64,000 nt of DNA from Mycobacterium cookii (lineage in GTDB: Bacteria > Actinomycetota > Actinomycetes > Mycobacteriales > Mycobacteriaceae): the NCBI RefSeq assembly GCF_010727945.1, contig NZ_AP022569.1, positions 1,736,001 to 1,800,000 on the forward strand, in the 5' to 3' direction. Every line of letters starts with the position of its first letter. Positions within the stretch are counted from its first letter, which is position 1. The position numbers and the translations under genes are program-made. Of the stretch, positions 25,734 to 34,136 are shown one piece after another. The notes below the pieces were generated by a model that was not told the DNA's origin, made no database searches, and worked only from the letters and a program-made list of their open reading frames with translations.

Positions 25734-27383
25734 ATGTCCGACATCGCAACGCATTTCACTGTTCCTGATGTTGTCGCTGCTGTCGCGGCGGCGATCCCAG
25801 ATCGTGAACTCGTCATTCAGGGCGACCGGCGCTACACCTACGCCGAGGTCATCGCGCGGTCCAACCGTCTTGCCGCGTACCTGCACTCGCGCGGATTGGG
25901 TTGCCACACCGAACGATCGGACCTCGCCGGCCACGAGGCCGGACAGGATTTCGTCGGTCTGTACGCCTACAACGGCAACGAATTCGTGGAAGGCCTACTC
26001 GGCGCGTTCGCCGCGCGTGTTGCCCCGTTCAACGTCAATTTCCGCTACGTCAAGGCCGAATTGCAGTATCTGCTGGCCGACTCGGGCGCCACGGCGCTGA
26101 TCTATCACGCCGCGTTCGCGCCGCGGGTCGCCGAAGTACTGCCCGATCTGCCACAGCTGCGGGTGCTGATCCAGATCGCCGACGATTCGGGTAATGCTTT
26201 GCTCGACGGCGCTGTGGACTACGAGACCATCATCGGTTCGGATTCGCCGGAGCCGGCGCTGCAGCACTCCCCCGACGATCTGTACGTCCTCTACACCGGC
26301 GGTACCACCGGGATGCCGAAAGGCGTGCTGTGGCGGCAGCACGACATCTTCATGACGTCGTTCGGCGGCCGCAACATCATGACCGGAGAGCCCAGCGGCT
26401 CGATCGACGAGATCGTGGAGAGGCTGGCCGGCAGCGCCGGAACCAAGCTGTTGCTCCTGCCTCCGCTGATTCACGGCGCGGCACAATGGAGCGTGATGAC
26501 GGCGATCACCACCGGCCAGACCGTCGTATTCCCCTCCGTCGTCGACCATTTCGATGCCGACGACGTGGTCCGCACGATCGAGCGGGAGAAGGTAATGACC
26601 GTGACGGTGGTCGGCGACGCGATGGCGCGGCCGTTGGTCGCCGCGATCGAGAAAGGCATCGCTGACGTGTCGTCGCTGGCCGTGGTGGCCAGCGGGGGGG
26701 CGCTGCTGACCCCGTACGTCAAACAGCGCGTCATCGACGTGCTGCCCAACGCCATCGTCATCGACGGCGTCGGCTCATCGGAGACCGGTGGCCAGATGCA
26801 CCACATGTCGACGGCCGGAACCGTGTCGACGGGCTTCTTCAATGCCGGGCCCGATACCGTCGTCGCCGCCGAAGATCTCGGATCGATCCTTCAGCCGGGC
26901 CACGACGGCATGGGCTGGCTGGCGCAGCGCGGCTATGTCCCGCTCGGTTACAAGGACGACGCCGCCAAGACCGCGGCCACCTTCCCGGTGATCGACGGTG
27001 TGCGGTACGCGGTGCCGGGCGACCGGGCTCGTCACCACGCCGACGGCCGCATCGAGCTGCTGGGCCGCGATTCGGTGACGATCAACTCCGGCGGCGAAAA
27101 GATCTTCGTCGAGGAAGTCGAGACCGCGATCGCCTCGCATCCGGCTGTGGTCGACGTCGTCGTGACCGGACGCCCCAGTGAGCGATGGGGCCAGGAAGTC
27201 GTTGCCGTCGTGGCGCTCGCCGAGCAAGCTCATGCCGACCCCGCCGAGTTAATCGACCATGCCGCAAAGACTTTGGCGCGCTACAAGCTTCCGAAAGCCG
27301 TCGTGTTCCGCGCGGCGATCGAACGCAGCCCGTCGGGAAAGGCCGATTACCGCTGGGCACGGGAGCAAGCGATCAGCGAATAG
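25734..27383 (+). CDS. Acyl-CoA synthetase (FadD family)
   Basis: A 549-residue class I adenylate-forming ligase that would activate a carboxylic acid to its CoA ester using ATP. It has the P-loop YTGGTTGMPKGVLWRQ, GVGSSETGGQ, GRDSVTINSGGEKIFVEEVE and the C-terminal catalytic lysine in PSGKADYRW. It is very similar in pattern to the FadD at 40196-41821, especially PKGVLWRQ and the C terminus, and belongs to the FadD3/FadD19-like group by motif. The start is ATG 25734 with GAGAGG upstream; the frame is open for another 268 codons before it, but that part is out-of-frame overlap with the thioesterase and hydrolase genes. It closes the oxygenase operon. Confidence 0.93.
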   Translation: MSDIATHFTVPDVVAAVAAAIPDRELVIQGDRRYTYAEVIARSNRLAAYLHSRGLGCHTERSDLAGHEAGQDFVGLYAYNGNEFVEGLLGAFAARVAPFNVNFRYVKAELQYLLADSGATALIYHAAFAPRVAEVLPDLPQLRVLIQIADDSGNALLDGAVDYETIIGSDSPEPALQHSPDDLYVLYTGGTTGMPKGVLWRQHDIFMTSFGGRNIMTGEPSGSIDEIVERLAGSAGTKLLLLPPLIHGAAQWSVMTAITTGQTVVFPSVVDHFDADDVVRTIEREKVMTVTVVGDAMARPLVAAIEKGIADVSSLAVVASGGALLTPYVKQRVIDVLPNAIVIDGVGSSETGGQMHHMSTAGTVSTGFFNAGPDTVVAAEDLGSILQPGHDGMGWLAQRGYVPLGYKDDAAKTAATFPVIDGVRYAVPGDRARHHADGRIELLGRDSVTINSGGEKIFVEEVETAIASHPAVVDVVVTGRPSERWGQEVVAVVALAEQAHADPAELIDHAAKTLARYKLPKAVVFRAAIERSPSGKADYRWAREQAISE

Positions 27384-27456
27384 GACGCTTCTGGGAAGAT
27401 CTGGGACTGGGCGGCGTTCTTACACCCGAGGACACATCCAGAAAAGAGGCACCACG

Positions 27457-28596
27457 ATGACCGAAGGTTTACCCGAACACGCACTCGAGGTTCGCTCGCT
27501 GGTGACGTCACGGGGCACGCTCGAGATCTCGCTCCACGATGTCCCGGTTCCCTCCCCGGCCGCCAACGAAGTGCTGGTCCGCGTCGAAGCCTCGCCGATC
27601 AACCCGTCGGACTTGGGCTTGCTCATTGCAGGTGCCGACATGTCGACCGCATCGGTAGCCGGTACACCGGAGCACCCCGTCGTCACCGCACCGTTGAGCG
27701 ATGGCGCCCTGCGGGGACTGTCGGCGCGCCTCGACACGTCGCTCACGGTGGGCAACGAAGCGGCGGGCACCGTCGTAGCCGCGGGGTCGTCCCCGGCAGC
27801 GCAGGCACTCATCGGCAAGCTAGTCGGGATCGCGGGCGGTGGCATGTACACCCAGTACCGGACGATCGACGCGTCCGCGTGTCTTGTGCTGCCCGACGGC
27901 GCAACGGCGAAGGAAGGCGCGTCGTCCTTCGTCAACCCGCTGACCGCCCTCGGCATGCTGGAAACCATGCGCCGCGAAGGCCACTCGGCCCTCGTGCACA
28001 CCGCCGCGGCGTCGAATCTAGGACAGATGCTCGTCAAACTCTGCATCGCCGACGGCGTGCCGCTGGTGAACATCGTCCGTAAGCCCGAGCAAGAAGAGCT
28101 GTTGAGATCACTTGGTGCCGAACATGTTTACAACTCCACCTCACCGTCGTTCTCGACCGACCTCGTCGACGCTCTCACAGCGACGTCGGCAACCATCGCT
28201 TTCGACGCAACGGGCGGTGGCACGCTCGCGAGTCAGATCCTCACAGCTATGGAGAAGGCGGCCAGTGCGCGCGCAACGGAGTACTCGCGTTACGGGTCGG
28301 CGGTGCACAAGCAGGTCTACATCTACGGTGGACTCGACACCAGCCCCACCACGCTGACCCGGAACTTCGGCATGGCGTGGGGTGTCGGCGGTTGGCTACT
28401 GACGCAATTCCTGCAAAGAACTGACGCCGAGGGACTTTCCCGACTGCGGGCCCGGGTGGCTGCGGACCTCACCACGACGTTCGCGAGCACGTACACGCAG
28501 GAGGTCTCGTTGGCGGGCATGCTGCAACCCGACGCGTTCCGCGCCTACGTCAAGCAGGCGACCGGAGAGAAGTTCCTCGTGACGCCACAGGGCTGA
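27457..28596 (+). CDS. Zinc-independent MDR-family oxidoreductase (quinone reductase-like)
   Basis: A 379-residue medium-chain dehydrogenase/reductase of the quinone oxidoreductase type. It has EVLVRVEASPINPSDLGLL near residue 43, GNEAAGTVVAAG, the nucleotide-binding HTAAASNLGQMLVKL and DATGGGTLASQIL. No zinc-binding cysteine cluster is seen. GAAAAGAGG lies upstream of the ATG. It is followed 13 bp later by a carboxymuconolactone decarboxylase-like gene, and both lie at the edge of the arsenic-resistance island. The substrate is unknown. Confidence 0.85.
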   Translation: MTEGLPEHALEVRSLVTSRGTLEISLHDVPVPSPAANEVLVRVEASPINPSDLGLLIAGADMSTASVAGTPEHPVVTAPLSDGALRGLSARLDTSLTVGNEAAGTVVAAGSSPAAQALIGKLVGIAGGGMYTQYRTIDASACLVLPDGATAKEGASSFVNPLTALGMLETMRREGHSALVHTAAASNLGQMLVKLCIADGVPLVNIVRKPEQEELLRSLGAEHVYNSTSPSFSTDLVDALTATSATIAFDATGGGTLASQILTAMEKAASARATEYSRYGSAVHKQVYIYGGLDTSPTTLTRNFGMAWGVGGWLLTQFLQRTDAEGLSRLRARVAADLTTTFASTYTQEVSLAGMLQPDAFRAYVKQATGEKFLVTPQG

Positions 28597-28609
28597 GAGG
28601 TGTTGAGCG

Positions 28610-29008
28610 ATGACTGACAACCGCGAAGAGGGCCTGAACGTCTTCAACGAGCTGATGCCCGGAATCATGCCGCACGACGTCGAGAACCTCCGTGATGGCA
28701 GCTTCGCTCAGGAACTCGGCGAGTTGAGCCTCGATCACGTCTTCGGATCGCTGTGGACCAGGCCAGGTTTGGATCGCCGATCTCGGAGCCTCGTCACGCT
28801 CGGCGCGCTCATCGCGATGCGCGCCACCGAGGAACTCCGCATCCACATGCCTATTGCCCTGCGCAACGGGTTGACCGTCGAAGAGATCGAAGAAGTGGTC
28901 TACCACATCACCGGATATGCCGGCTTCCCCGCCGCCAACGCCGCGCGCGCCATTGGCCGTGAGGTCCTGCCCACCCCAGAGCGTCGAGACGCGAAATCAG
29001 ACAGGTGA
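28610..29008 (+). CDS. Carboxymuconolactone decarboxylase-family protein
   Basis: A 132-residue all-helical CMD/AhpD-fold protein. It shows FGSLWTRPGLDRRSRSLVTLG and EELRIHMPIALRNGLTVEEI, the gamma-carboxymuconolactone decarboxylase signature without the CxxC of the AhpD peroxidases. It could be a decarboxylase or lactonase. It shares an operon with the MDR enzyme and is convergent with arsR (1-bp gap). Confidence 0.85.
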   Translation: MTDNREEGLNVFNELMPGIMPHDVENLRDGSFAQELGELSLDHVFGSLWTRPGLDRRSRSLVTLGALIAMRATEELRIHMPIALRNGLTVEEIEEVVYHITGYAGFPAANAARAIGREVLPTPERRDAKSDR

Positions 29009-29009
29009 A

Positions 29010-29369
29010 CTAGCGGCAGCAGTTCGGATCGAGCACCGTGCAGAGTGCGACCAACGCGTCGCGGCGCGGTCGGTGATACACGTTCATCCCGCGACGCTCT
29101 GACTCGACCAAGCCCGCGCGTCGCAACTGCGACAGGTGATGACTCACCGTCGACTCGCCGAGCCCGACCGCCGACGCGAGATCGCAACTGCACACCTCGC
29201 CCGCATCCGAACTGAACAGCAACGAAACCAGCTTCACCCGCACCGGATCTGCCAACGCCTTGAGCCGCAACGCAATCTCCAAGGCTGCCGCGTCATCGAC
29301 AGGCCCGGCGGCAACCGGCGAGCAGCACACCGGCGCGGACATATCCACGACGGGCAGGGTCTTGGGCAT
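29010..29369 (-). CDS. arsR: ArsR-family metalloid-responsive repressor
   Basis: A 119-residue winged-helix ArsR/SmtB repressor. It carries the metal-site segment EVCSCDLASAVGLGESTVSHHL, in which the C-x-C of helix 3 precedes the recognition helix (quoted in part near residues 53-74), plus an N-terminal CC pair and a C-terminal DPNCCR, all potential As(III) ligands. The start is taken at MPKTLPVV; an ATG six codons upstream is also in frame. It is divergent from the arsenic genes it should repress, with an AT-rich dyad between them. Confidence 0.92.
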   Translation of the reverse strand: MPKTLPVVDMSAPVCCSPVAAGPVDDAAALEIALRLKALADPVRVKLVSLLFSSDAGEVCSCDLASAVGLGESTVSHHLSQLRRAGLVESERRGMNVYHRPRRDALVALCTVLDPNCCR

Positions 29370-29383
29370 GCGACCATTCTGCC

Positions 29384-29444
29384 ACATACATTGACATATA
29401 TCGAAAAGGTGGCATCATCGACCTCATCGATAGTTCGACATAAG
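29384..29444. promoter_or_regulatory. Divergent arsR / ars operon promoter with AT-rich operator
   Basis: The 95-bp divergent gap holds the AT-rich stretch ACATTGACATATATCGA (about 29388-29404) and a partly inverted TCGATAGTTCGACATA (about 29427-29442). This arrangement is typical of ArsR binding sites next to mycobacterial cadI-type genes. Assignment rests on position and composition. Confidence 0.5.
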
Positions 29445-29464
29445 CCACAAAGGTTGGAGTCGTC

Positions 29465-29866
29465 ATGGCCCGTGTCCAGCTCGCCCTCAACGTCGATGAC
29501 CTCGACGAGGCCATCGCGTTCTACTCTCGGCTGTTCAACACCGGCCCCGCCAAGGTCAAGCCGGGTTACGCGAACTTCGCCGTCACCGAACCACCGTTGA
29601 AGCTGGTCCTCATCGAAAACCGGGGCCACGGCGGGACTCTCAACCACCTCGGTGTCGAGGTGGACTCGAGCGATGCCGTCCACTCCGAGATCGCACGCCT
29701 GGCCGACGCGGGACTGGTCACCGACGAGGAGATCGGGACGACCTGTTGCTTCGCGACGCAGGACAAGGTGTGGGTGACCGGGCCCGCCGGCGAGAGGTGG
29801 GAGGTCTACACCGTGCTCTCGGACTCGGAGTCGTTCGGCGCCAACACCTCTGCCTGCTCGTCGTGA
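29465..29866 (+). CDS. arsI: ArsI/CadI-type glyoxalase-fold protein
   Basis: A 133-residue vicinal-oxygen-chelate protein closely resembling mycobacterial CadI and ArsI C-As lyases. It has the N-terminal VQLALNVDDLDEAIAFYSRLF, TLNHLGVEVDSS (metal-binding histidine), the Cys-Cys pair in GTTCCFATQDKVWV that binds trivalent arsenicals, and GERWEVYTV (metal-binding glutamate). ArsI cleaves the carbon-arsenic bond of trivalent organoarsenicals; in M. tuberculosis CadI is metal-induced. It is the first gene of the ars operon, and its TGA overlaps the GTG of the transporter. Confidence 0.92.
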   Translation: MARVQLALNVDDLDEAIAFYSRLFNTGPAKVKPGYANFAVTEPPLKLVLIENRGHGGTLNHLGVEVDSSDAVHSEIARLADAGLVTDEEIGTTCCFATQDKVWVTGPAGERWEVYTVLSDSESFGANTSACSS

Positions 29867-30951
29867 TCCGCTCAGCGCAAGATGAGACGGCGCCCGCCGT
29901 CGTGGAAAAGCTGTCCCGGCTCGACCAGTTCTTGCCGTTGTGGATCGGCCTCGCGATGGCCATCGGCTTACTGCTCGGACGACTTGTTCCAGGGCTGAAT
30001 GCGGCGCTGAATCACGTTCAGGTGGACGGGATTTCATTGCCGATAGCACTCGGGCTGCTGGTGATGATGTATCCGGTGCTGGCCAAGGTGCGCTACGACC
30101 GGCTGGACACCGTGACCGGCGACCGCAAGTTGCTGGCGAGTTCACTGGTCTTGAACTGGCTTATCGGCCCCGCGTTGATGTTTGCGCTGGCGTGGTTGCT
30201 GCTGCCCGATCTACCCGCTTACCGCACCGGCCTGATCATCGTCGGCCTGGCCCGTTGCATCGCGATGGTGATCATTTGGAACGACCTCGCCTGCGGAGAT
30301 CGGGAAGCCGCAGCGGTACTGGTCGCGCTCAACTCCGTCTTTCAGGTCGTCATGTTCGCTGCTTTGGGCTGGTTTTATCTCTCGATCCTGCCCGGCTGGC
30401 TCGGCCTGCAACAGAGCACCATCAGCACCTCGCCCTGGCAGATCGCCAAATCCGTCCTGGTCTTCCTCGGCATCCCGCTACTCGCCGGATACCTCAGCCG
30501 GCGCTTCGGTGAGAAGGCCAAGGGGCGCAACTGGTACGAGTCGAACTTCCTGCCCAGAATTGGTCCGTGGGCGCTGTACGGCCTGCTGTTCACCATCGTC
30601 ATTCTCTTTGCGCTGCAAGGACATCAGATCACCAGCCGTCCCCTCGACGTGCTCCGCATCGCGGTGCCGTTGCTGGTCTACTTCGCCGTCATGTGGGGCG
30701 GCGGCTACCTTCTGGGTGCTGTAATCGGCCTGGGCTACCAACGCACAGCCACGCTCGCGTTCACCGCTGCGGGCAACAACTTCGAACTGGCCATCGCCGT
30801 GTCGATCGCGACCTACGGGGCCACGTCAGGTCAGGCCCTGGCCGGTGTCGTCGGGCCACTCATCGAAGTCCCGGTCCTGGTTACCCTGGTCTACGTATCA
30901 CTGGCACTACGAGGGCGATTCGCTCCTGTCGCCCGCGAAGGCGTCGCCTGA
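29863..30951 (+). CDS. ACR3-family arsenite efflux permease
   Basis: A 362-residue inner-membrane arsenite exporter with about ten transmembrane helices. The family hallmark GLARCIAMVIIWNDLACGD around residues 125-143 contains the conserved cysteine needed for As(III) transport, and TAAGNNFELAIAVSIATYG lies near residue 300. The start is GTG 29863, overlapping the arsI stop; the frame continues upstream over arsI. The stop overlaps the arsC start (TGATG), so the two are coupled. Confidence 0.93.
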   Translation: MIRSAQDETAPAVVEKLSRLDQFLPLWIGLAMAIGLLLGRLVPGLNAALNHVQVDGISLPIALGLLVMMYPVLAKVRYDRLDTVTGDRKLLASSLVLNWLIGPALMFALAWLLLPDLPAYRTGLIIVGLARCIAMVIIWNDLACGDREAAAVLVALNSVFQVVMFAALGWFYLSILPGWLGLQQSTISTSPWQIAKSVLVFLGIPLLAGYLSRRFGEKAKGRNWYESNFLPRIGPWALYGLLFTIVILFALQGHQITSRPLDVLRIAVPLLVYFAVMWGGGYLLGAVIGLGYQRTATLAFTAAGNNFELAIAVSIATYGATSGQALAGVVGPLIEVPVLVTLVYVSLALRGRFAPVAREGVA

Positions 30952-31370
30952 TGTCCCTGACCAAACCGGCCGTACTGTTCCTCTGCACGCACAATGCAGG
31001 GCGGTCCCAGATGGCCATGGGCTTCTTCAAATGTCTTGCCGGCGAACGCGCCAGCGTCTACTCGGGCGGCTCCGAACCCGCAGCTGAGGTCAACCCCGCG
31101 GCGATCGCGGCGATGGCCGAAAAGGGCATCGACATCGCCGCCGAACAACCAAAGCACTGGACGACGACCATGCTCGACGCGGTGGATGTGGTGATCACCA
31201 TGGGGTGTGGCGACTCCTGCCCCGTTCTGCCCGGGCGGCGCTACGAAGAGTGGGTCCTCCCCGATCCAGCAGGCCAACCCGTCGACGTCGTCAGGTCAAT
31301 CCGCGACGACATCGAACACCGGGTGCGCACTCTGCTCGAGCAACTGGGAGTGAGGGCGTCAACGCCCTGA
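30951..31370 (+). CDS. arsC: Arsenate reductase (low-MW phosphatase fold)
   Basis: A 139-residue arsenate reductase of the low-molecular-weight tyrosine-phosphatase fold. The anion loop is C12-THNAGRS, followed by MGCGDSCPVLPGRRYEEWVLPDP, typical of the actinobacterial mycothiol/mycoredoxin-linked enzymes (quoted in part near 84-106). It reduces As(V) to As(III) for ACR3 to export. The 3' end overlaps by 12 bp the convergent Met-rich membrane peptide gene. Confidence 0.93.
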   Translation: MSLTKPAVLFLCTHNAGRSQMAMGFFKCLAGERASVYSGGSEPAAEVNPAAIAAMAEKGIDIAAEQPKHWTTTMLDAVDVVITMGCGDSCPVLPGRRYEEWVLPDPAGQPVDVVRSIRDDIEHRVRTLLEQLGVRASTP

Positions 31371-31637
31371 CTGCGGACCCATCATCGCGCCCGGCTTCAT
31401 CTCGCCCATCTTCATGTCGGCACAACAATCTTTCGATTCGTGTGCCATCGCCGCATGACCCATTGTCATGTGTGCGTGCTCGCTCCAATTCAAGAAGAAG
31501 CCGGAGAAGAAGATCCCGGCAACGATGAACAGCCCGCCGGCGACGATCCCCACCCACGCCAGCGCCTGGTTCAAACGACTGGGACTCGTCGGTTGGGCGG
31601 TGCCGGGGTCGTCGGAAACCGTGGTCGTATCGGACAT
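31359..31637 (-). CDS. Small membrane protein with Met/His/Cys-rich tail, probable copper protein
   Basis: A 92-residue protein with an N-terminal cytoplasmic segment, one transmembrane helix (VGIVAGGLFIVAGIFFSGFF, about residues 29-48), and a C-terminal tail rich in metal-binding residues: HAHMTMGHAAMAH, then DCCADMKMGEMKPGAMM. Such Met/His clusters with a CC pair suit Cu(I)/Cu(II) binding outside the membrane. It is divergent from csoR across a perfect 19-bp copper-type operator, which supports copper-responsive expression. I do not recognise a named family. Function (copper buffering, delivery or sensing) is inferred. Confidence 0.8.
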   Translation of the reverse strand: MSDTTTVSDDPGTAQPTSPSRLNQALAWVGIVAGGLFIVAGIFFSGFFLNWSEHAHMTMGHAAMAHESKDCCADMKMGEMKPGAMMGPQSGR

Positions 31638-31678
31638 GACGTGAACCTCCTGTGTTCGGACTTGGCGGAGGCCATGTT

Positions 31679-31697
31679 ACCCCACCCGGGGTGGGGT
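31679..31697. promoter_or_regulatory. CsoR-type operator
   Basis: A perfect inverted repeat with 9-bp arms around one base (ACCCCACCC-G-GGGTGGGGT). It matches the GC-rich dyads bound by Cu(I)-sensing CsoR repressors. It lies 41 bp from the start of the Met-rich peptide and 71 bp from the csoR start, so it can serve both. Confidence 0.85.
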
Positions 31698-31768
31698 GGG
31701 ATGGTTTAAGCTGTAATGCGTTCGCGCCGCGGAGGAATTGGCGCGCAATGCCGGCGAAAGGGACCGCC

Positions 31769-32077
31769 ATGTCAGAGGAATTGACGGCCAAAAAGAGTGC
31801 TGCGCTCAACCGGCTCAAGACGGTGCGCGGTCATCTGGACGGAATCATCCGGATGCTGGAAACCGACGCCTACTGCGTAGATGTGATGAAGCAGATTTCC
31901 GCGGTGCAGTCCGCCTTGGAGCGCACGAACCGGGTGATGTTGCACAACCACCTGGAAACCTGTTTTTCGGAGGCGGTCGTGGCCGGACAAGGAGAGAAGG
32001 CGATCGCCGAGCTGGTCGATGCTCTCAAGTTCAGCCCCGCCTTGACCGGCCCCGACACCTGCTTGAACGGAACATGA
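31769..32077 (+). CDS. csoR: Copper-sensing repressor CsoR
   Basis: A 102-residue all-helical CsoR/RcnR repressor. The copper-binding triad falls at Cys36 (DAYCVDV), His61 and Cys65 (HNHLETC), the same numbering as in M. tuberculosis CsoR. Cu(I) binding releases DNA and derepresses copper-resistance genes. The start MSEELTAKK is chosen because AAAGGGA sits 5-6 bp upstream; an ATG seven codons earlier has poorer spacing. No ctpV-type copper ATPase is adjacent, and the only obvious target here is the Met-rich peptide and csoR itself. Confidence 0.92.
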   Translation: MSEELTAKKSAALNRLKTVRGHLDGIIRMLETDAYCVDVMKQISAVQSALERTNRVMLHNHLETCFSEAVVAGQGEKAIAELVDALKFSPALTGPDTCLNGT

Positions 32078-32102
32078 CCCAGGCGTCGCGAAGACGTCTG
32101 GG

Positions 32103-32777
32103 TCAGCCGCCGGACAAGTGCGCCTTCGTCGCTCGTGTCAGGTCGTCGGCGAGCACTTCTGCTTCGCCGGCCAGCAAGCCGTCCAACGCAAGTCGCGCGA
32201 CGTCCGCAGGATCGGTCTTTTGGTCTGCGGGCGCGAACGCGGCCATGTCGGTGTCCATGTAGCCGACGTGCACGGCGGTGACGTGGATGCCGCGAGGCGC
32301 GAGTTCCTGCCGGATCGCATCGGTCATCGCCCACCCTGCCGCCTTGGCGGCCGAGTACGCGCCGGAGGCCGACGCATGCAGCCAGGACAACACCGACAGC
32401 ATGTTGAGGATCGCTCCCCCGCCGTTGCGTTCGATGACCGGCGCGAAGGTGCGGATGACATTCAGCGTGCCGAAGTAGTGCGTCTCCATCTCCAGCCGGA
32501 TGTCGTCCAACGATCCGGACAGCAGCGACGCACGCGTCGAGGTACCCGCGTTGTTGACGAGCACATTGACGTCACTCGCCACCTCCGCGGCACGGCGTAC
32601 CGAGTCAGTGTCGGTGATGTCCAACTGCACTGGTTCAACGCCGGGCACGTCGATCGTTTCAGGACGGCGGGAAGCCGCCTAGACCTTGGCTGCCCGCTCG
32701 ACGAGTTGGGTCGCAAAGTGCTTACCGAGTCCCCGGTTGGCGCCGGTGACCAAAGCGGTGATCTGATCGTTGTTCAT
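32103..32777 (-). pseudogene. Short-chain dehydrogenase pseudogene (in-frame TAG at codon 33)
   Basis: From ATG 32777 the frame encodes a normal SDR start, MNNDQITALVTGANRGLGKH, with the TGxxxGxG nucleotide motif, then VERAAKV and TAG at 32679-32681. The same frame continues without any shift through AASRRPETIDVPGVEPVQLD, NNAGTSTRAS, the catalytic YSAAKAAG and the C terminus. In relatives this position is a tyrosine (AKVYAASR), so one C-to-G change in TAC would explain it. A GGAGG site precedes the start. The remainder lacks the Rossmann first strand, so it should be inactive unless the stop is read through or is a sequencing error. Confidence 0.88.
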
Positions 32778-32860
32778 CGTGGCCTCCTGTGAGCAGCCAA
32801 GGATTGAGAGATTTCCGACCCGCATTCTTTCGCAGTGATCGCGGTGACGGAAGATGCTGC

Positions 32861-34045
32861 TTAGTCCAGCCGCTCGATAATGGTGGCGTTGGCCATGCCG
32901 CCGCCTTCACACATCGTCTGCAGCGCGTACCGTCCGCCGCTCTGCTCGAGAGCGTTGACCATCGTGGTCATGATGCGAGCACCGCTGGCGCCCAACGGAT
33001 GTCCGATGGCGATCGCACCGCCATGGACGTTGGTCTTGGCCAGATCCGCTCCGGTGTCCTTGGCCCAGGCCAATACCACGGGCGCGAACGCTTCGTTGAC
33101 CTCGAACAGGTCGATGTCGGCCAGGGTCAGCCCGGCACGGCGCAACACCTTTTCGGTCGCCGGGATGACGCCGGTGAGCATGTACAGCGGATCCGATCCC
33201 ACCGCGGTAGTTGTGTGAATCCGGGCGAGCGGGCGCAGACCCAGCTTCTTGGCGGCCGCGCCGCTGGTGATCAGCACCGCGGCGCTGCCGTCCGACAGCG
33301 GCGACGAGTTGCCCGGTGTGATCTCCCAGTTGATCTGCGGGAAGCGGTCGGCCACCGCGGGGTTGTAGAACGCCGGCTTCAGGCCGGCCAGCGTCTCGAC
33401 CGTGGTGCCGGGCCGGATGATCTCGTCGGTGCTCAGCCCCGCGATCGGCGCCAGCTCGTTGTCGAAGAGTCCGTCCTTGGTGGCACGGGCAGCCTTCTCG
33501 TGGCTGGCCGCGGAGAACTCGTCGAGTTCGGTGCGGGTCAGGCCCCACTTGGCGGCGATCAGCTCGGCACTGATGCCCTGCGGCACAAGGCCTTCGGGGT
33601 AGCGGCTCGCCATGCCCTCGCCGAACGGGTCGCTGCCCGGCAGGACCGAGCTGCCCATCGGAACGCGGCTCATGGACTCCACACCCGCGGCCACCACGAT
33701 ATCGTAGGCACCGGCCAGGACGCCCTGTGCGGCGAAGCTGATCGCCTGCTGACTGCTGCCACACTGCCGGTCGACGGTGGTGCCCGGAACCGACTCCGGG
33801 AAGCCGGCACCCAGCAAGGCGTTACGTGCGATGTTGACCGCCTGATCGCCCACCTGCGTCACCGCTCCGGCGATGACGTCCTCGATCTGGCCTGGGTCCA
33901 CGCCGGTGCGCTGGACGAGTTCACGCAAGCTGTGCGCCAACAGATCTGCGGGCAATACGCCATGCAGTGCGCCGTTGGCCTTGCCTTTGCCGACCGGCGT
34001 ACGCACCGCGCCCACGATGACGGCGTCTCGATCCTGATATGCCAC
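32861..34045 (-). CDS. Thiolase (acetyl-CoA acetyltransferase)
   Basis: A 394-residue degradative-type thiolase that would cleave a 3-ketoacyl-CoA. The nucleophile cysteine is in DRQCGSSQQA (near residue 89), the base histidine in AIGHPLGASGAR, and the second cysteine in TMCEGGGMANA. The start is GTG 34045 with AAGGAGG 5 bp upstream; the longer open frame is not supported. It is divergent from an HxlR-family regulator, with an operator-like site between them. Confidence 0.92.
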   Translation of the reverse strand: MAYQDRDAVIVGAVRTPVGKGKANGALHGVLPADLLAHSLRELVQRTGVDPGQIEDVIAGAVTQVGDQAVNIARNALLGAGFPESVPGTTVDRQCGSSQQAISFAAQGVLAGAYDIVVAAGVESMSRVPMGSSVLPGSDPFGEGMASRYPEGLVPQGISAELIAAKWGLTRTELDEFSAASHEKAARATKDGLFDNELAPIAGLSTDEIIRPGTTVETLAGLKPAFYNPAVADRFPQINWEITPGNSSPLSDGSAAVLITSGAAAKKLGLRPLARIHTTTAVGSDPLYMLTGVIPATEKVLRRAGLTLADIDLFEVNEAFAPVVLAWAKDTGADLAKTNVHGGAIAIGHPLGASGARIMTTMVNALEQSGGRYALQTMCEGGGMANATIIERLD

Positions 34046-34093
34046 GACTCCTCCTTGAGTGCGAGCTAAGTATTGATTGCTATACCCAGCTAT

Positions 34094-34112
34094 AACACCT
34101 AGGTATACTGTG
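34094..34112. promoter_or_regulatory. Weaker candidate operator, TACWGTAA-related
   Basis: On the minus strand it reads CACAGTATACCTAGGTGTT. This shares ACxGTATACCTA with the site at 43983 but has a poor right half. It lies between the thiolase gene and the HxlR regulator, so either this regulator or the TACWGTAA-binding protein could use it. Confidence 0.4.
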
Positions 34113-34136
34113 AGCAACCCAGAAGCGAGGTGATCT

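Noticed and set aside
34094..34112. Counting the thiolase/HxlR gap as a strong member of the TACWGTAA regulon
   Set aside because: Only 13 of 19 positions agree with the closest site and the right half is poor, so it is listed as weak only.
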